Part shown: piece by piece, positions 1-6,444 of the stretch
How the letters are laid out: every line of letters begins with the position of its first letter
How positions within the stretch are numbered: position 1 is the stretch's first letter
Source: Pseudomonadota bacterium
Lineage (GTDB): Bacteria > Pseudomonadota > Gammaproteobacteria > Burkholderiales > Burkholderiaceae_B
Direction of reading: 5' to 3'
Length of the DNA stretch: 9,474 nt
Assembly (NCBI GenBank): GCA_023432075.1
Contig: JAEYVD010000132.1
Span: 1 to 9,474 of the forward strand
Position numbers and translations under genes: made by a program
The notes under the pieces: generated by a model
What the model saw: only the letters and a program-made list of their open reading frames with translations
The model's database searches: none
Told to the model about the DNA's origin: nothing

Positions 1-62
1 GTCAATTGCGCGGGCGCAAAAAAAGCTTGCCTTATCTCGGGTTTTCCCGCACACTTGCTTCC

Positions 63-554
63 ATGATGACCAAGGTACTTTTCGTTTGCATGGGCAATAT
101 CTGTCGCTCGCCGAGCGCAGAGGGCGTGTTTCGCCATTTGGTGAATGACGCGGGTTTGGGCGATGTCGTTCGCATCGACTCCGCGGGCACGCACGCGTTT
201 CATATTGGCGAGGCGCCTGATGCCCGGGCGCAGGCTGCAGCTCGCAAGCGCGGCTACGAGATCACTCACTGCGAGGCGCGTCAGGTCACCGCGGAAGACT
301 TCCGTGATTTCGATCTGATCCTCGCCATGGACTGGGACAATCTGTCCGCCATGCAGCAGCAATGCCCCAAGGCGTACCAGCACAAGCTGATGCTGCTGAT
401 GCGCTTTGCCAATGAGTTCGAAGAAGCCACCGTGCCCGATCCCTACTACGGCGGCGCTGACGGCTTTGGCAAGGTTCTGGACTACCTGGAAGATGCCTGT
501 CAAGGCGTCCTCGAACTGGTCCGCAAGCGCGCTACCCAGTACCAGGCTGCCTGA
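63..554 (+). CDS. Low-molecular-weight protein tyrosine phosphatase
   Basis: This 163-residue protein is a cytosolic phosphatase of the low-molecular-weight PTP family, which hydrolyses phosphotyrosine via a cysteinyl-phosphate intermediate. The P-loop CMGNICRS lies at residues 9-16, with nucleophile Cys9 and Arg15 of the CX5R motif, and the general-acid loop DPYYGG starts at Asp126. The length is typical of the family. The residue after Asn12 in the P-loop is Ile, as in tyrosine phosphatases, whereas arginine phosphatases of the YwlE type carry Thr there, so tyrosine specificity is favoured. The frame stays open up to a TTG at position 6, but the family N-terminus (KVLFVCMGN) fits the ATG at 63 or the adjacent ATG at 66. 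No good Shine-Dalgarno sequence precedes either. No tyrosine kinase or capsule genes are visible, so the substrate is unknown. Terminators separate it from the isc operon downstream. Confidence 0.93.
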   Translation: MMTKVLFVCMGNICRSPSAEGVFRHLVNDAGLGDVVRIDSAGTHAFHIGEAPDARAQAAARKRGYEITHCEARQVTAEDFRDFDLILAMDWDNLSAMQQQCPKAYQHKLMLLMRFANEFEEATVPDPYYGGADGFGKVLDYLEDACQGVLELVRKRATQYQAA

Positions 555-567
555 CCCCATGGTCGTG

Positions 568-588
568 GAGCCGCTTGCAGAGCGGCTC
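568..588 (+). terminator. GC-rich hairpin after the phosphatase gene
   Basis: A perfect 8-bp stem (GAGCCGCT paired with AGCGGCTC) with a 5-nt loop begins 13 nt after the phosphatase stop codon. It is followed by TTCGGG rather than a T run, so on its own it would be a weak terminator. It may act with the stronger hairpin at 607-633 or protect the 3' end of the message. Confidence 0.5.
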
Positions 589-606
589 TTCGGGTATAAG
601 GCAGTG

Positions 607-633
607 AAAAACCGCGCAGATGCGCGGTTTTTT
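607..633 (+). terminator. Strong intrinsic terminator, probably bidirectional
   Basis: An 11-bp perfect stem (AAAAACCGCGC paired with GCGCGGTTTTT, loop AGAT) ends in a run of six T. The A run on the 5' side means the same structure can also end transcription on the opposite strand. It sits between the phosphatase gene and the iscR promoter and should make the two transcription units independent. Confidence 0.9.
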
Positions 634-641
634 ATAGGCCG

Positions 642-666
642 GAGCCATACCAAATTAGTCGGGAAT
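642..666 (+). promoter_or_regulatory. Possible second (upstream) type 1 IscR site
   Basis: The right half (656-666, TAGTCGGGAAT) matches 10 of 11 positions of the E. coli type 1 half-site YAGTCRRSTAT. The left half is poor, giving 18 of 25 overall by hand count. The 14 bases 653-666 repeat at 683-696 inside the better downstream site with 12 of 14 identical, exactly 30 bp apart. E. coli iscR also has two IscR sites at its promoter, which makes this plausible but not proven. Confidence 0.5.
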
Positions 667-670
667 AGGC

Positions 671-676
671 TATACT
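671..676 (+). promoter_or_regulatory. Probable -10 element of the isc operon promoter
   Basis: TATACT matches the sigma70 -10 consensus at 5 of 6 positions. The -35 region at 17-bp spacing (648-653, TACCAA) is weak. Transcription would start near 683 and give a leader of about 64 nt before iscR. The element overlaps the IscR operator at 672-696, so repression by polymerase exclusion is expected. Confidence 0.55.
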
Positions 677-696
677 TGAGCCAATTACTCGGGTAT
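672..696 (+). promoter_or_regulatory. Type 1 IscR operator of the isc operon
   Basis: This 25-bp imperfect palindrome runs from ATACTTGAG to ACTCGGGTAT and matches 21 of 25 positions of the E. coli type 1 consensus (ATASYYGACT, RWWW, YAGTCRRSTAT) by hand count. It covers the -10 element and the predicted start site just upstream of iscR. Type 1 sites are bound by the [2Fe-2S] form of IscR, so the site predicts negative autoregulation of the operon by cluster sufficiency. Confidence 0.8.
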
Positions 697-746
697 TGAC
701 CGCTGGATTCGCTGGCGGCCACTGCCGGAATCACAGGGAATTCACC

Positions 747-1286
747 ATGCGGCTAACTACCAAAGGGCGTTTCGCCGTGACTGCCATGATCGACCTGGCT
801 ATGCGGCAGCATAGCGGTCCGGTCACTCTTGCGGCCATCAGCCAGCGTCAGAATATTTCGCTTTCGTATCTTGAACAGCTTTTCGGCAAGCTCCGCCGTC
901 ACGAGCTCGTGGACAGCGTCCGCGGTCCGGGCGGCGGTTATTCGCTTGCGCGTCTGGCGCGCAACGTGACGGTCGCGGACATCATCTTCGCCGTTGACGA
1001 ACCGCTGGATGCGACCAGCTGTGGTGGCAAGCGGGACTGTACGAGCGGCAACGACGGCAAGCCGGGCAAGTGCATGACGCACGAACTCTGGGCAACGTTG
1101 AATCGCAAGATGGTGGATTACCTGGATTCGGTGTCTCTGCAGGATCTCGTTGATCAGCAGCGTGTGCGCCAATTGCAGGAAGCCACCAATCAAGCGCAGG
1201 CCTGCGCAGTGCGTGTGAACCGGGTGGGAGGCGCTACGGCTGCCAACGCCCCGACCACGACTGTTGCTGCCAACGCCACCGTATAA
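747..1286 (+). CDS. iscR: Fe-S cluster-sensing regulator IscR (Rrf2 family)
   Basis: IscR is the [2Fe-2S]-dependent repressor of the isc operon. The 179-residue product starts MRLTTKGRFAVTAMIDLA, typical for Rrf2 proteins, followed by a winged helix-turn-helix with the wing RGPGGGYSLAR at residues 59-69. Glu43, the residue that in E. coli IscR discriminates type 1 from type 2 DNA, is present. The cluster ligands are read as Cys92, Cys98, Cys109 and His112; the second and third cysteines are 10 residues apart instead of the 5 in E. coli. The C-terminus is extended by an Ala/Thr/Val/Asn-rich low-complexity tail (about residues 161-179), making it longer than the 162-residue E. coli protein. The ATG at 747, preceded by AGGGAA at 735-740, is chosen over upstream in-frame starts that would add non-family residues. 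iscS follows 21 nt downstream. Confidence 0.97.
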   Translation: MRLTTKGRFAVTAMIDLAMRQHSGPVTLAAISQRQNISLSYLEQLFGKLRRHELVDSVRGPGGGYSLARLARNVTVADIIFAVDEPLDATSCGGKRDCTSGNDGKPGKCMTHELWATLNRKMVDYLDSVSLQDLVDQQRVRQLQEATNQAQACAVRVNRVGGATAANAPTTTVAANATV

Positions 1287-1307
1287 GAAGTATCAGGAGT
1301 TGTAGAA

Positions 1308-2519
1308 ATGACCACCCGTCCGATCTATCTGGATTATTCGGCCACGACGCCTGTCGACCCCCGTGTCGTCGACGCCATGGTGCCCTGGCTGTACGAAAAC
1401 TTCGGCAACCCCGCGTCGCGCAGCCATGCGTTTGGCTGGGAGTCCGAAGAGGCCGTCGAACGCGCCCGCGAAGAAGTCGCCAAGCTGGTCAATGCCGACC
1501 CGCGCGAAATCGTCTGGACCTCCGGCGCCACCGAATCCAACAACCTGGCCATCAAGGGCGCAGCCAACTTCTACGCCGAACGCGGCAAGCACATCATCAC
1601 GGTCAAGACCGAGCACAAGGCTGTGCTCGACACCTGTCGTGAACTGGAACGCCAAGGCTTTGAAGTCACGTACCTGAACGTCAAGGACAACGGCCTGATC
1701 GACCTGGATGTCTTCAAGGCTGCGCTGCGTCCCGACACCGTGCTGGTGTCCGTGATGATGGTGAACAACGAAATCGGCGTGATCCAGGACGTGGAAGCGC
1801 TGGGCGAGATCTGCCGCGAGAAGGGCATCATCTTCCACGTCGACGCCGCTCAGGCGACCGGCAAGGTGGAAATCGATCTGCAAAAGCTGAAGGTCGACCT
1901 GATGTCGTTCTCGGCCCACAAGACTTACGGCCCGAAGGGCATCGGTGCGCTGTATGTGCGCCGCAAGCCGCGTATCCGCATCGAAGCGCAGATGCACGGC
2001 GGCGGTCATGAGCGCGGTTTCCGCTCGGGCACGCTGGCAACGCACCAGATCGTCGGCATGGGCGAAGCGTTCCGTCTGGCCCGCGAAGAAATGGGCACCG
2101 AAAACGAGCGCATCCGCATGCTGCGCGACCGCCTCTGGAAGGGTCTATCGGAAATCGAAGAGGTCTACCTCAACGGCGACATGGACCAGCGCGTGCCGCA
2201 CAACCTGAACGTCAGCTTCAACTACGTCGAAGGCGAGTCCCTGATCATGGCGATCAAGGAACTGGCGGTGTCCAGCGGTTCGGCCTGCACGTCGGCCAGC
2301 CTGGAGCCCTCGTACGTGTTGCGCGCCCTGGGCCGCAACGATGAATTGGCGCACAGCTCGATCCGCTTCACGCTGGGTCGTTTCACGACCGAAAAGGAAG
2401 TGGATTTTGCGGTCGAACTGATCAAGAGCCGGGTTGGCAAGCTGCGCGATATGTCGCCGCTTTGGGAAATGGCCAAGGAAGGCATCGACTTGAACACCGT
2501 GCAGTGGGCCGCGCACTAA
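1308..2519 (+). CDS. iscS: Cysteine desulfurase IscS
   Basis: IscS is the pyridoxal-phosphate enzyme that converts L-cysteine to alanine and holds the released sulfur as a persulfide for IscU and other acceptors. At 403 residues it is one shorter than E. coli IscS, and the key residues appear at the expected one-residue offset: His103 in TEHK, Asp179 and Gln182 in HVDAAQ, the PLP Schiff-base Lys205 in [10 protein letters not shown], and the persulfide Cys327 in [10 protein letters not shown]. The loop carrying Cys327 is of the long, group I (IscS/NifS) type, not the short SufS type. The C-terminus ([11 protein letters not shown]) also fits the family. AGGAG at 1295-1299 lies 8 nt before the ATG. 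It is the second gene of the isc operon. Confidence 0.98.
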   Translation: MTTRPIYLDYSATTPVDPRVVDAMVPWLYENFGNPASRSHAFGWESEEAVERAREEVAKLVNADPREIVWTSGATESNNLAIKGAANFYAERGKHIITVKTEHKAVLDTCRELERQGFEVTYLNVKDNGLIDLDVFKAALRPDTVLVSVMMVNNEIGVIQDVEALGEICREKGIIFHVDAAQATGKVEIDLQKLKVDLMSFSAHKTYGPKGIGALYVRRKPRIRIEAQMHGGGHERGFRSGTLATHQIVGMGEAFRLAREEMGTENERIRMLRDRLWKGLSEIEEVYLNGDMDQRVPHNLNVSFNYVEGESLIMAIKELAVSSGSACTSASLEPSYVLRALGRNDELAHSSIRFTLGRFTTEKEVDFAVELIKSRVGKLRDMSPLWEMAKEGIDLNTVQWAAH

Positions 2520-2552
2520 GCGCCCGCGCCTCGAAATACGTGGAGAATTAAC

Positions 2553-2957
2553 ATGTCTTACAGCACCAAAGTTCTGGATCACTACGAAAATCCCCGCAAC
2601 GTCGGTTCGTTCGACAAGTCGGACGAGTCGGTGGGCACCGGCATGGTCGGCGCGCCGGCCTGTGGCGACGTCATGAAGCTGCAGATCAAGGTGAACGAAG
2701 CCGGCGTGATCGAAGACGCGCGCTTCAAGACCTACGGCTGTGGGTCGGCCATCGCGTCCAGCTCGCTCGTGACCGAATGGGTCAAGGGCAAGACGCTGGA
2801 TCAAGCGATGAGCATCCGCAACACGCAGATCGCCGAAGAGCTGGCCCTGCCGCCCGTGAAGGTGCACTGTTCCATCCTGGCCGAAGACGCGATCAAGGCC
2901 GCGGTGCAGAACTACAAAGAAAAGCACTCGGCCAACGCCGAAGCTGTGGCGGGCTGA
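2553..2957 (+). CDS. iscU: Iron-sulfur cluster scaffold IscU
   Basis: IscU is the scaffold on which [2Fe-2S] clusters are built from IscS-derived sulfur and iron. The 134-residue protein keeps the assembly-site residues at the same numbering as E. coli: Cys37, Asp39, Cys63, His105 and Cys106. The chaperone recognition motif LPPVK, bound by HscA, is at residues 99-103 directly before the last two ligands. The tail is a few residues longer than the 128-residue E. coli protein (ends NAEAVAG). A GGAG at 2542-2545 precedes the ATG. The 33-nt gap to iscS and the 2-nt gap to iscA fit one operon. Confidence 0.98.
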   Translation: MSYSTKVLDHYENPRNVGSFDKSDESVGTGMVGAPACGDVMKLQIKVNEAGVIEDARFKTYGCGSAIASSSLVTEWVKGKTLDQAMSIRNTQIAEELALPPVKVHCSILAEDAIKAAVQNYKEKHSANAEAVAG

Positions 2958-2959
2958 TC

Positions 2960-3283
2960 ATGTCCGTTACCCTGACCCAACAGGCTGCCACCCATATCGG
3001 CCGCTACTTGCAGAAGCGCGGAAAGGGTATCGGCTTGCGGCTCGGCGTTAGGACGACGGGCTGTTCCGGCATGGCCTACAAGTTGGAGTATGTCGACGAG
3101 GTCGAGGCGGAAGATGTCGTCTTCGAGAGTTTTGGCGTGAAGGTCTTCATTGACCCCAAGAGCCTTTCCTATCTCGATGGCACGGAGCTGGACTACGCCC
3201 GCGAGGGCCTGAACGAAGGCTTCAAGTTCCGCAACCCCAACGAGAAGGCGACCTGCGGCTGCGGCGAGTCGTTCACGGTGTAA
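2960..3283 (+). CDS. iscA: A-type Fe-S carrier protein IscA
   Basis: IscA is a small A-type carrier that binds iron or an Fe-S cluster and passes it to target proteins. The 107-residue product, the same length as E. coli IscA, has the three ligand cysteines at Cys35 (TGCSGMAY), Cys99 and Cys101 ([10 protein letters not shown]). The ATG at 2960 lies 2 nt after the iscU stop codon, so translation is probably coupled. An open frame runs further upstream inside iscU but gives no family-like residues. ErpA and other A-type carriers share the cysteine motif; the position between iscU and hscB makes IscA the best call. Confidence 0.97.
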   Translation: MSVTLTQQAATHIGRYLQKRGKGIGLRLGVRTTGCSGMAYKLEYVDEVEAEDVVFESFGVKVFIDPKSLSYLDGTELDYAREGLNEGFKFRNPNEKATCGCGESFTV

Positions 3284-3286
3284 GTC

Positions 3287-3799
3287 TTGGCTGGTGACGA
3301 TCACTTCAGCCTGTTTGGCTTGCCGGCACGATTCGACCTGGACGGCCAGGCGCTTGAACACGCCTGGCGCAGCGTTGCCGCGAAGGTTCACCCCGATCGG
3401 TTTGCGACGGCCAGCCCTGCGGAGCGCCGCGTGGCAATGCAATGGGCCGCGCGCGCCAACGAGGCATACCGCGAATTGAAGGATCCGCTGCTGCGGGCTC
3501 GCTACTTGTGCGAGCAGGCGGGCGTGGACCTTCAGACGGAAAGCAACACGTCCATGGACACGGCTTTTCTGATGCAGCAGATGACCTGGCGCGAGATGCT
3601 GGACGATGCGCGTGATGATGCCGGCGTGCTGGACACGCTGCAAGCCGAGCTGGACGCGGCGCGCGCCGAAATGCGAGCCACGCTGACGCGCCTCTTGGAC
3701 GAGGAACGCGATTACGCGGCTGCCGGGCGCAAGGTGCGGGAATGGATGTTCGTGGAAAAGCTGGCGCAGGAGCTGGCCAACGTGCAGCCCGCGGGATAG
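3287..3799 (+). CDS. hscB: Fe-S co-chaperone HscB (J-domain protein)
   Basis: HscB is the dedicated J-protein that brings IscU to HscA and stimulates its ATPase. The 170-residue product (171 in E. coli) starts its J domain at HFSLFGLPARFDLD (residues 6-19) and carries the HPD triad at residues 35-37. The C-terminal helical domain includes the conserved IscU-contact stretch DTAFLMQQMTWREML at residues 91-105. The start is a TTG at 3287, three nucleotides after the iscA stop codon. No in-frame ATG or GTG lies between the iscA stop and the J domain, so the rare start appears to be real. The Shine-Dalgarno match is weak, consistent with translational coupling to iscA. Confidence 0.95.
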   Translation: MAGDDHFSLFGLPARFDLDGQALEHAWRSVAAKVHPDRFATASPAERRVAMQWAARANEAYRELKDPLLRARYLCEQAGVDLQTESNTSMDTAFLMQQMTWREMLDDARDDAGVLDTLQAELDAARAEMRATLTRLLDEERDYAAAGRKVREWMFVEKLAQELANVQPAG

Positions 3800-3817
3800 C
3801 CAACGGCGCGCTGGGGC

Positions 3818-3834
3818 GTGCCCGACACGGGCGC
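3818..3834 (+). other. Small GC hairpin in the hscB-hscA gap
   Basis: The 71-nt space between hscB and hscA is the longest gap inside the operon. It holds a 7-bp stem around an ACA loop (GTGCCCG against CGGGCGC, one G-T pair). There is no T run after it, so it is not an ordinary terminator. It could stabilise or separate the segments of the message, or be a chance product of high GC. Confidence 0.3.
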
Positions 3835-3870
3835 CTGCACGGCGCGGCCTACTGACCAGAAAAAAGAATC

Positions 3871-5733
3871 ATGGCCTTATTGCAGATATCCGAGCCCGGC
3901 GAATCGCCCGCGCCGCACCAGCGCAAGCTGGCGGTCGGGATTGACCTGGGCACCACCAATTCGCTGGTTGCTGCGGTGCGCAGCAGCGTTCCCGAAGTGC
4001 TGCCCGATGCGCAAGGCCATGCCTTGCTGCCGTCGGCGGTGCGTTATTTTCCTGGCGGCAAGGTCACGACCGGCCGTGAGCCCTTGGCTCAGCAAGCCGA
4101 GGATCCGCTGAACACGGTCGTGTCCGTGAAGCGTTTCATGGGCCGGTCGCTGGAAGAGGCGCGCGCGACGCGTGCGCCGTATGAATTCGTGGATGCCCCC
4201 GGCATGGTGCGGATCCGTACGGCGCAGGGCGATCTGAGCCCGGTCGAGGTGTCCGCGCAGATCCTGGCGGTGCTGCGCCAGCGCGCCGAAGACGTTCTCG
4301 GCGACGAACTGGTGGGTGCGGTCATTACCGTGCCCGCGTATTTTGATGACGCACAGCGTCAGGCCACGCGCGACGCCGCGCGCTTGGCGGGCCTGAACGT
4401 TCTGCGCCTCTTGAATGAGCCGACCGCGGCCGCGATTGCCTACGGACTGGACAATGCTGCCGAGGGCGTTTACGCCGTTTATGACCTGGGCGGCGGCACG
4501 TTCGATATCTCCATCCTGCGCCTGACGCAGGGTGTGTTTGAGGTGATCTCCACGGGCGGCGATACGGCGCTTGGCGGCGACGACTTCGATGTCCTGATCG
4601 CGGACCACGCCGTGGCGAAGCTGGGCTTGGGCGAGCTGTCGCCCGCCGAGCGCCGAGGCTTGCTGATGGCCGCGCGCGCCGCGCGTGAAACGCTGTCGGA
4701 TTCCGACGCGACGAGCCTGAAGCTGACGCTTTCGGGTGGACGCGACGTCGCGTTGACGTTGACCCGTGACGAATTTGAATCCCTGGCCCAGCCGCTGATC
4801 GAGCGCACGCTGGATACGGCGCGCCGCGCGCTGCGCGATGCGGCGCTCAAGCCGGCCGACGTGCGCGGCGTGGTGATGGTGGGCGGCGCTACGCGCATGC
4901 CCGTCGTGCGCGCTGCCGTGGCCAAGGTGTTTGGCACGGAGCCGCTGACCGATCTGGATCCCGACCAAGTGGTGGCGCTGGGCGCCGCACTGCAGGCCAA
5001 TCTGCTGGCGGGCAACCGCGCGCCGGGCGAGGACTGGCTGCTGCTGGATGTGATTCCGCTGTCGCTGGGTCTGGAAACGATGGGTGGTCTGGTCGAACGC
5101 ATCATCCCGCGCAACAGCACCATTCCGGTCGCGCGCGCGCAGGAATTCACGACCTTCAAGGATGGCCAGACGGCCATGAGCATCCACGTGGTGCAGGGCG
5201 AGCGCGATCTGGTGTCGGATTCCCGTTCGCTGGCGCGCTTTGAACTGCGCGGCATTCCGCCCATGGTGGCGGGCGCGGCGCGTATCCGGGTGACCTTCCA
5301 GGTGGACGCGGACGGCCTGCTGAGCGTCACCGCGCGCGAGCAAAGCCAGGGCGTCGAGGCGATGGTGTCGGTCAAGCCATCCTATGGCTTGTCCGACGAC
5401 GAGATCGCCAAGATGCTGGCCGACAGCGTGGCGCAGGCCGACACCGATGCGAAGGCGCGTATGTTGCGCGAGCAGCAGGTGGATGCGCGTCAGTTGGTGG
5501 AGTCGGTGCAGGCCGCGTTGGCCGTCGACGGCGACCTGCTGGATGCGGACGAGCGCAAGCGCGTGGATGAATGCCTGGCAGACGCCATCGCGGCGCAGCA
5601 GGCGCAGGACGTGGACACCGTGACGCAAGCCGTGCAGGCCCTGTCGGCCGCGACGGATGAGTTCGCCGCGCGCCGCATGGACCGCAGTATCCGCGCAGCG
5701 CTTGCCGGCCGCAAACTTGACGAAATCGCCTGA
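3871..5733 (+). CDS. hscA: Fe-S chaperone HscA (Hsp70 family)
   Basis: HscA is the specialised Hsp70 ATPase that, with HscB, acts on the LPPVK motif of IscU to promote cluster transfer. The 620-residue protein (616 in E. coli) shows the phosphate-1 motif GIDLGTTNS at 23-31, [11 protein letters not shown] from 154, DLGGGTFD at 205-212, VMVGGATR at 335-342 and the interdomain linker [11 protein letters not shown] at 390-400. The substrate-binding domain follows, ending in AGRKLDEIA; it lacks the EEVD-like and Gly-rich tails seen in other Hsp70s. The N-terminus [12 protein letters not shown] is almost identical to E. coli HscA and fixes the ATG at 3871. Only a weak, A-rich ribosome-binding stretch precedes it. 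DnaK is excluded by these HscA-specific termini and by context. Confidence 0.98.
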   Translation: MALLQISEPGESPAPHQRKLAVGIDLGTTNSLVAAVRSSVPEVLPDAQGHALLPSAVRYFPGGKVTTGREPLAQQAEDPLNTVVSVKRFMGRSLEEARATRAPYEFVDAPGMVRIRTAQGDLSPVEVSAQILAVLRQRAEDVLGDELVGAVITVPAYFDDAQRQATRDAARLAGLNVLRLLNEPTAAAIAYGLDNAAEGVYAVYDLGGGTFDISILRLTQGVFEVISTGGDTALGGDDFDVLIADHAVAKLGLGELSPAERRGLLMAARAARETLSDSDATSLKLTLSGGRDVALTLTRDEFESLAQPLIERTLDTARRALRDAALKPADVRGVVMVGGATRMPVVRAAVAKVFGTEPLTDLDPDQVVALGAALQANLLAGNRAPGEDWLLLDVIPLSLGLETMGGLVERIIPRNSTIPVARAQEFTTFKDGQTAMSIHVVQGERDLVSDSRSLARFELRGIPPMVAGAARIRVTFQVDADGLLSVTAREQSQGVEAMVSVKPSYGLSDDEIAKMLADSVAQADTDAKARMLREQQVDARQLVESVQAALAVDGDLLDADERKRVDECLADAIAAQQAQDVDTVTQAVQALSAATDEFAARRMDRSIRAALAGRKLDEIA

Positions 5734-5742
5734 TAAGAAGTT

Positions 5743-6084
5743 ATGCCGAAACTGACTGTATTGCCTCATCCCGACTACTGTCCCGAAGGCGCGGTGATCG
5801 AAGACGCGCCCAAGGGTGTGTCGATCTGCCGTGTGCTGCTGGATAACCACATCGATATCGAGCACGCGTGCGAATTGTCGTGCGCCTGCACGACCTGTCA
5901 TGTGGTGGTCAAGCAAGGGTATTCGTCGCTGGAAGACGCAACGGACGACGAGGAAGACCTGCTGGACAAGGCCTGGGGCCTGACCCCGACCTCGCGCCTG
6001 TCGTGCCAGGCGTTGGTGAGCGACGCCGACCTGACGGTCGAGATTCCGAAGTACACGATCAATCACGCCAAAGAGGGCCATTGA
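5743..6084 (+). CDS. fdx: ISC-type [2Fe-2S] ferredoxin
   Basis: This adrenodoxin-like [2Fe-2S] ferredoxin supplies electrons to cluster assembly on IscS/IscU. In the 113-residue product the ligand cysteines are Cys43, Cys49, Cys52 and Cys88, in the family pattern C-X5-C-X2-C with the fourth ligand in LSCQALV. The additional Cys47 in SCACTTCH corresponds to the extra cysteine of E. coli Fdx. Acidic residues DATDDEEDLLDKAWGL (66-80 region) form the usual partner-binding helix. AAGAAG directly after the hscA stop serves as ribosome-binding site. The stop codon overlaps the iscX start by one base. Confidence 0.97.
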   Translation: MPKLTVLPHPDYCPEGAVIEDAPKGVSICRVLLDNHIDIEHACELSCACTTCHVVVKQGYSSLEDATDDEEDLLDKAWGLTPTSRLSCQALVSDADLTVEIPKYTINHAKEGH

Positions 6085-6278
6085 TGAAGTGGACCGACAC
6101 CTACGAGATTGCCGCCGCGCTGTACGACGCGCATCCTGACGTCGACCCCAAGGCGCTGCGGTTCACGCAGCTGCGCGACTGGGTCATGGCGCTACCGGGC
6201 TTTACCGACGATCCCGCGCACTGCGGCGAGAAGATCCTGGAGGCCATCCAGATGGCCTGGATCGACGAAGCCGACTGA
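6084..6278 (+). CDS. iscX: IscX (YfhJ), IscS regulator/iron adaptor
   Basis: IscX is a small acidic protein that binds IscS at the site used by Fdx and frataxin and tunes cluster assembly, possibly as an iron adaptor. The 64-residue product has the family landmarks MKWTDTYEIAAALYDAHP, DPKALRFTQLRDWV and the C-terminal EKILEAIQMAWIDEAD. The ATG at 6084 overlaps the fdx stop codon (TGATG), and AGAGGG at 6072-6077 gives a good ribosome-binding site, so translation is coupled. It is the last gene of the operon, with a terminator 15 nt after the stop. Confidence 0.97.
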   Translation: MKWTDTYEIAAALYDAHPDVDPKALRFTQLRDWVMALPGFTDDPAHCGEKILEAIQMAWIDEAD

Positions 6279-6293
6279 ATGTGATTTGCCTAG

Positions 6294-6322
6294 AACGCTC
6301 CCTTTCCTGGAGCGTTTTTTTT
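6294..6322 (+). terminator. Intrinsic terminator of the isc operon
   Basis: An 8-bp perfect stem (AACGCTCC paired with GGAGCGTT) around a 7-nt loop is followed by a continuous T run to 6322. It begins 15 nt after the iscX stop codon and closes the iscR-to-iscX operon. Confidence 0.93.
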
Positions 6323-6370
6323 GGGCGTAGCCGCGCCGTGCCGGTGGCCGGCGAGGGCCTGCCGCCGTGT

Positions 6371-6405
6371 TTGACATGCCGGCGTCGTGCGGGCCACGGT
6401 ATCAT
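6371..6405 (+). promoter_or_regulatory. Candidate promoter elements before the methylglyoxal synthase gene
   Basis: A perfect TTGACA (6371-6376) and a -10-like TATCAT (6400-6405) lie upstream of the ATG at 6445. The spacing between them is 23 bp, too long for a standard sigma70 promoter, so they may not act as a pair. Since the isc terminator lies just upstream, the next gene needs its own promoter, and TATCAT with a start near 6412 is the best guess. Confidence 0.35.
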
Positions 6406-6444
6406 CGGGGATCCGTTTGTTGTCCTTTCCAGCCGAGTCTACCG

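Noticed and set aside
5..25. TTGCG/CGCAA hairpin followed by an A run near the window start
   Set aside because: The stem is only 5 bp, and the run after it is A rather than T on the plus strand. On the minus strand the T run comes before the hairpin, so it is not a terminator in either direction.
6..62. An N-terminal extension of the phosphatase from the TTG at position 6
   Set aside because: The extra residues are basic and not family-like; low-molecular-weight phosphatases begin just before the KVLFVC strand.
2777..2959. An upstream extension of IscA reading inside iscU
   Set aside because: The 61 extra residues are out-of-frame iscU sequence, whereas the ATG at 2960 gives exactly the 107-residue family length.
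3877..6081. A 734-codon open frame on the minus strand opposite hscA and fdx
   Set aside because: It is a shadow frame made possible by strong third-position GC bias. Its translation is His/Arg/Gln-rich without any family motif, while the plus strand encodes textbook HscA and Fdx.
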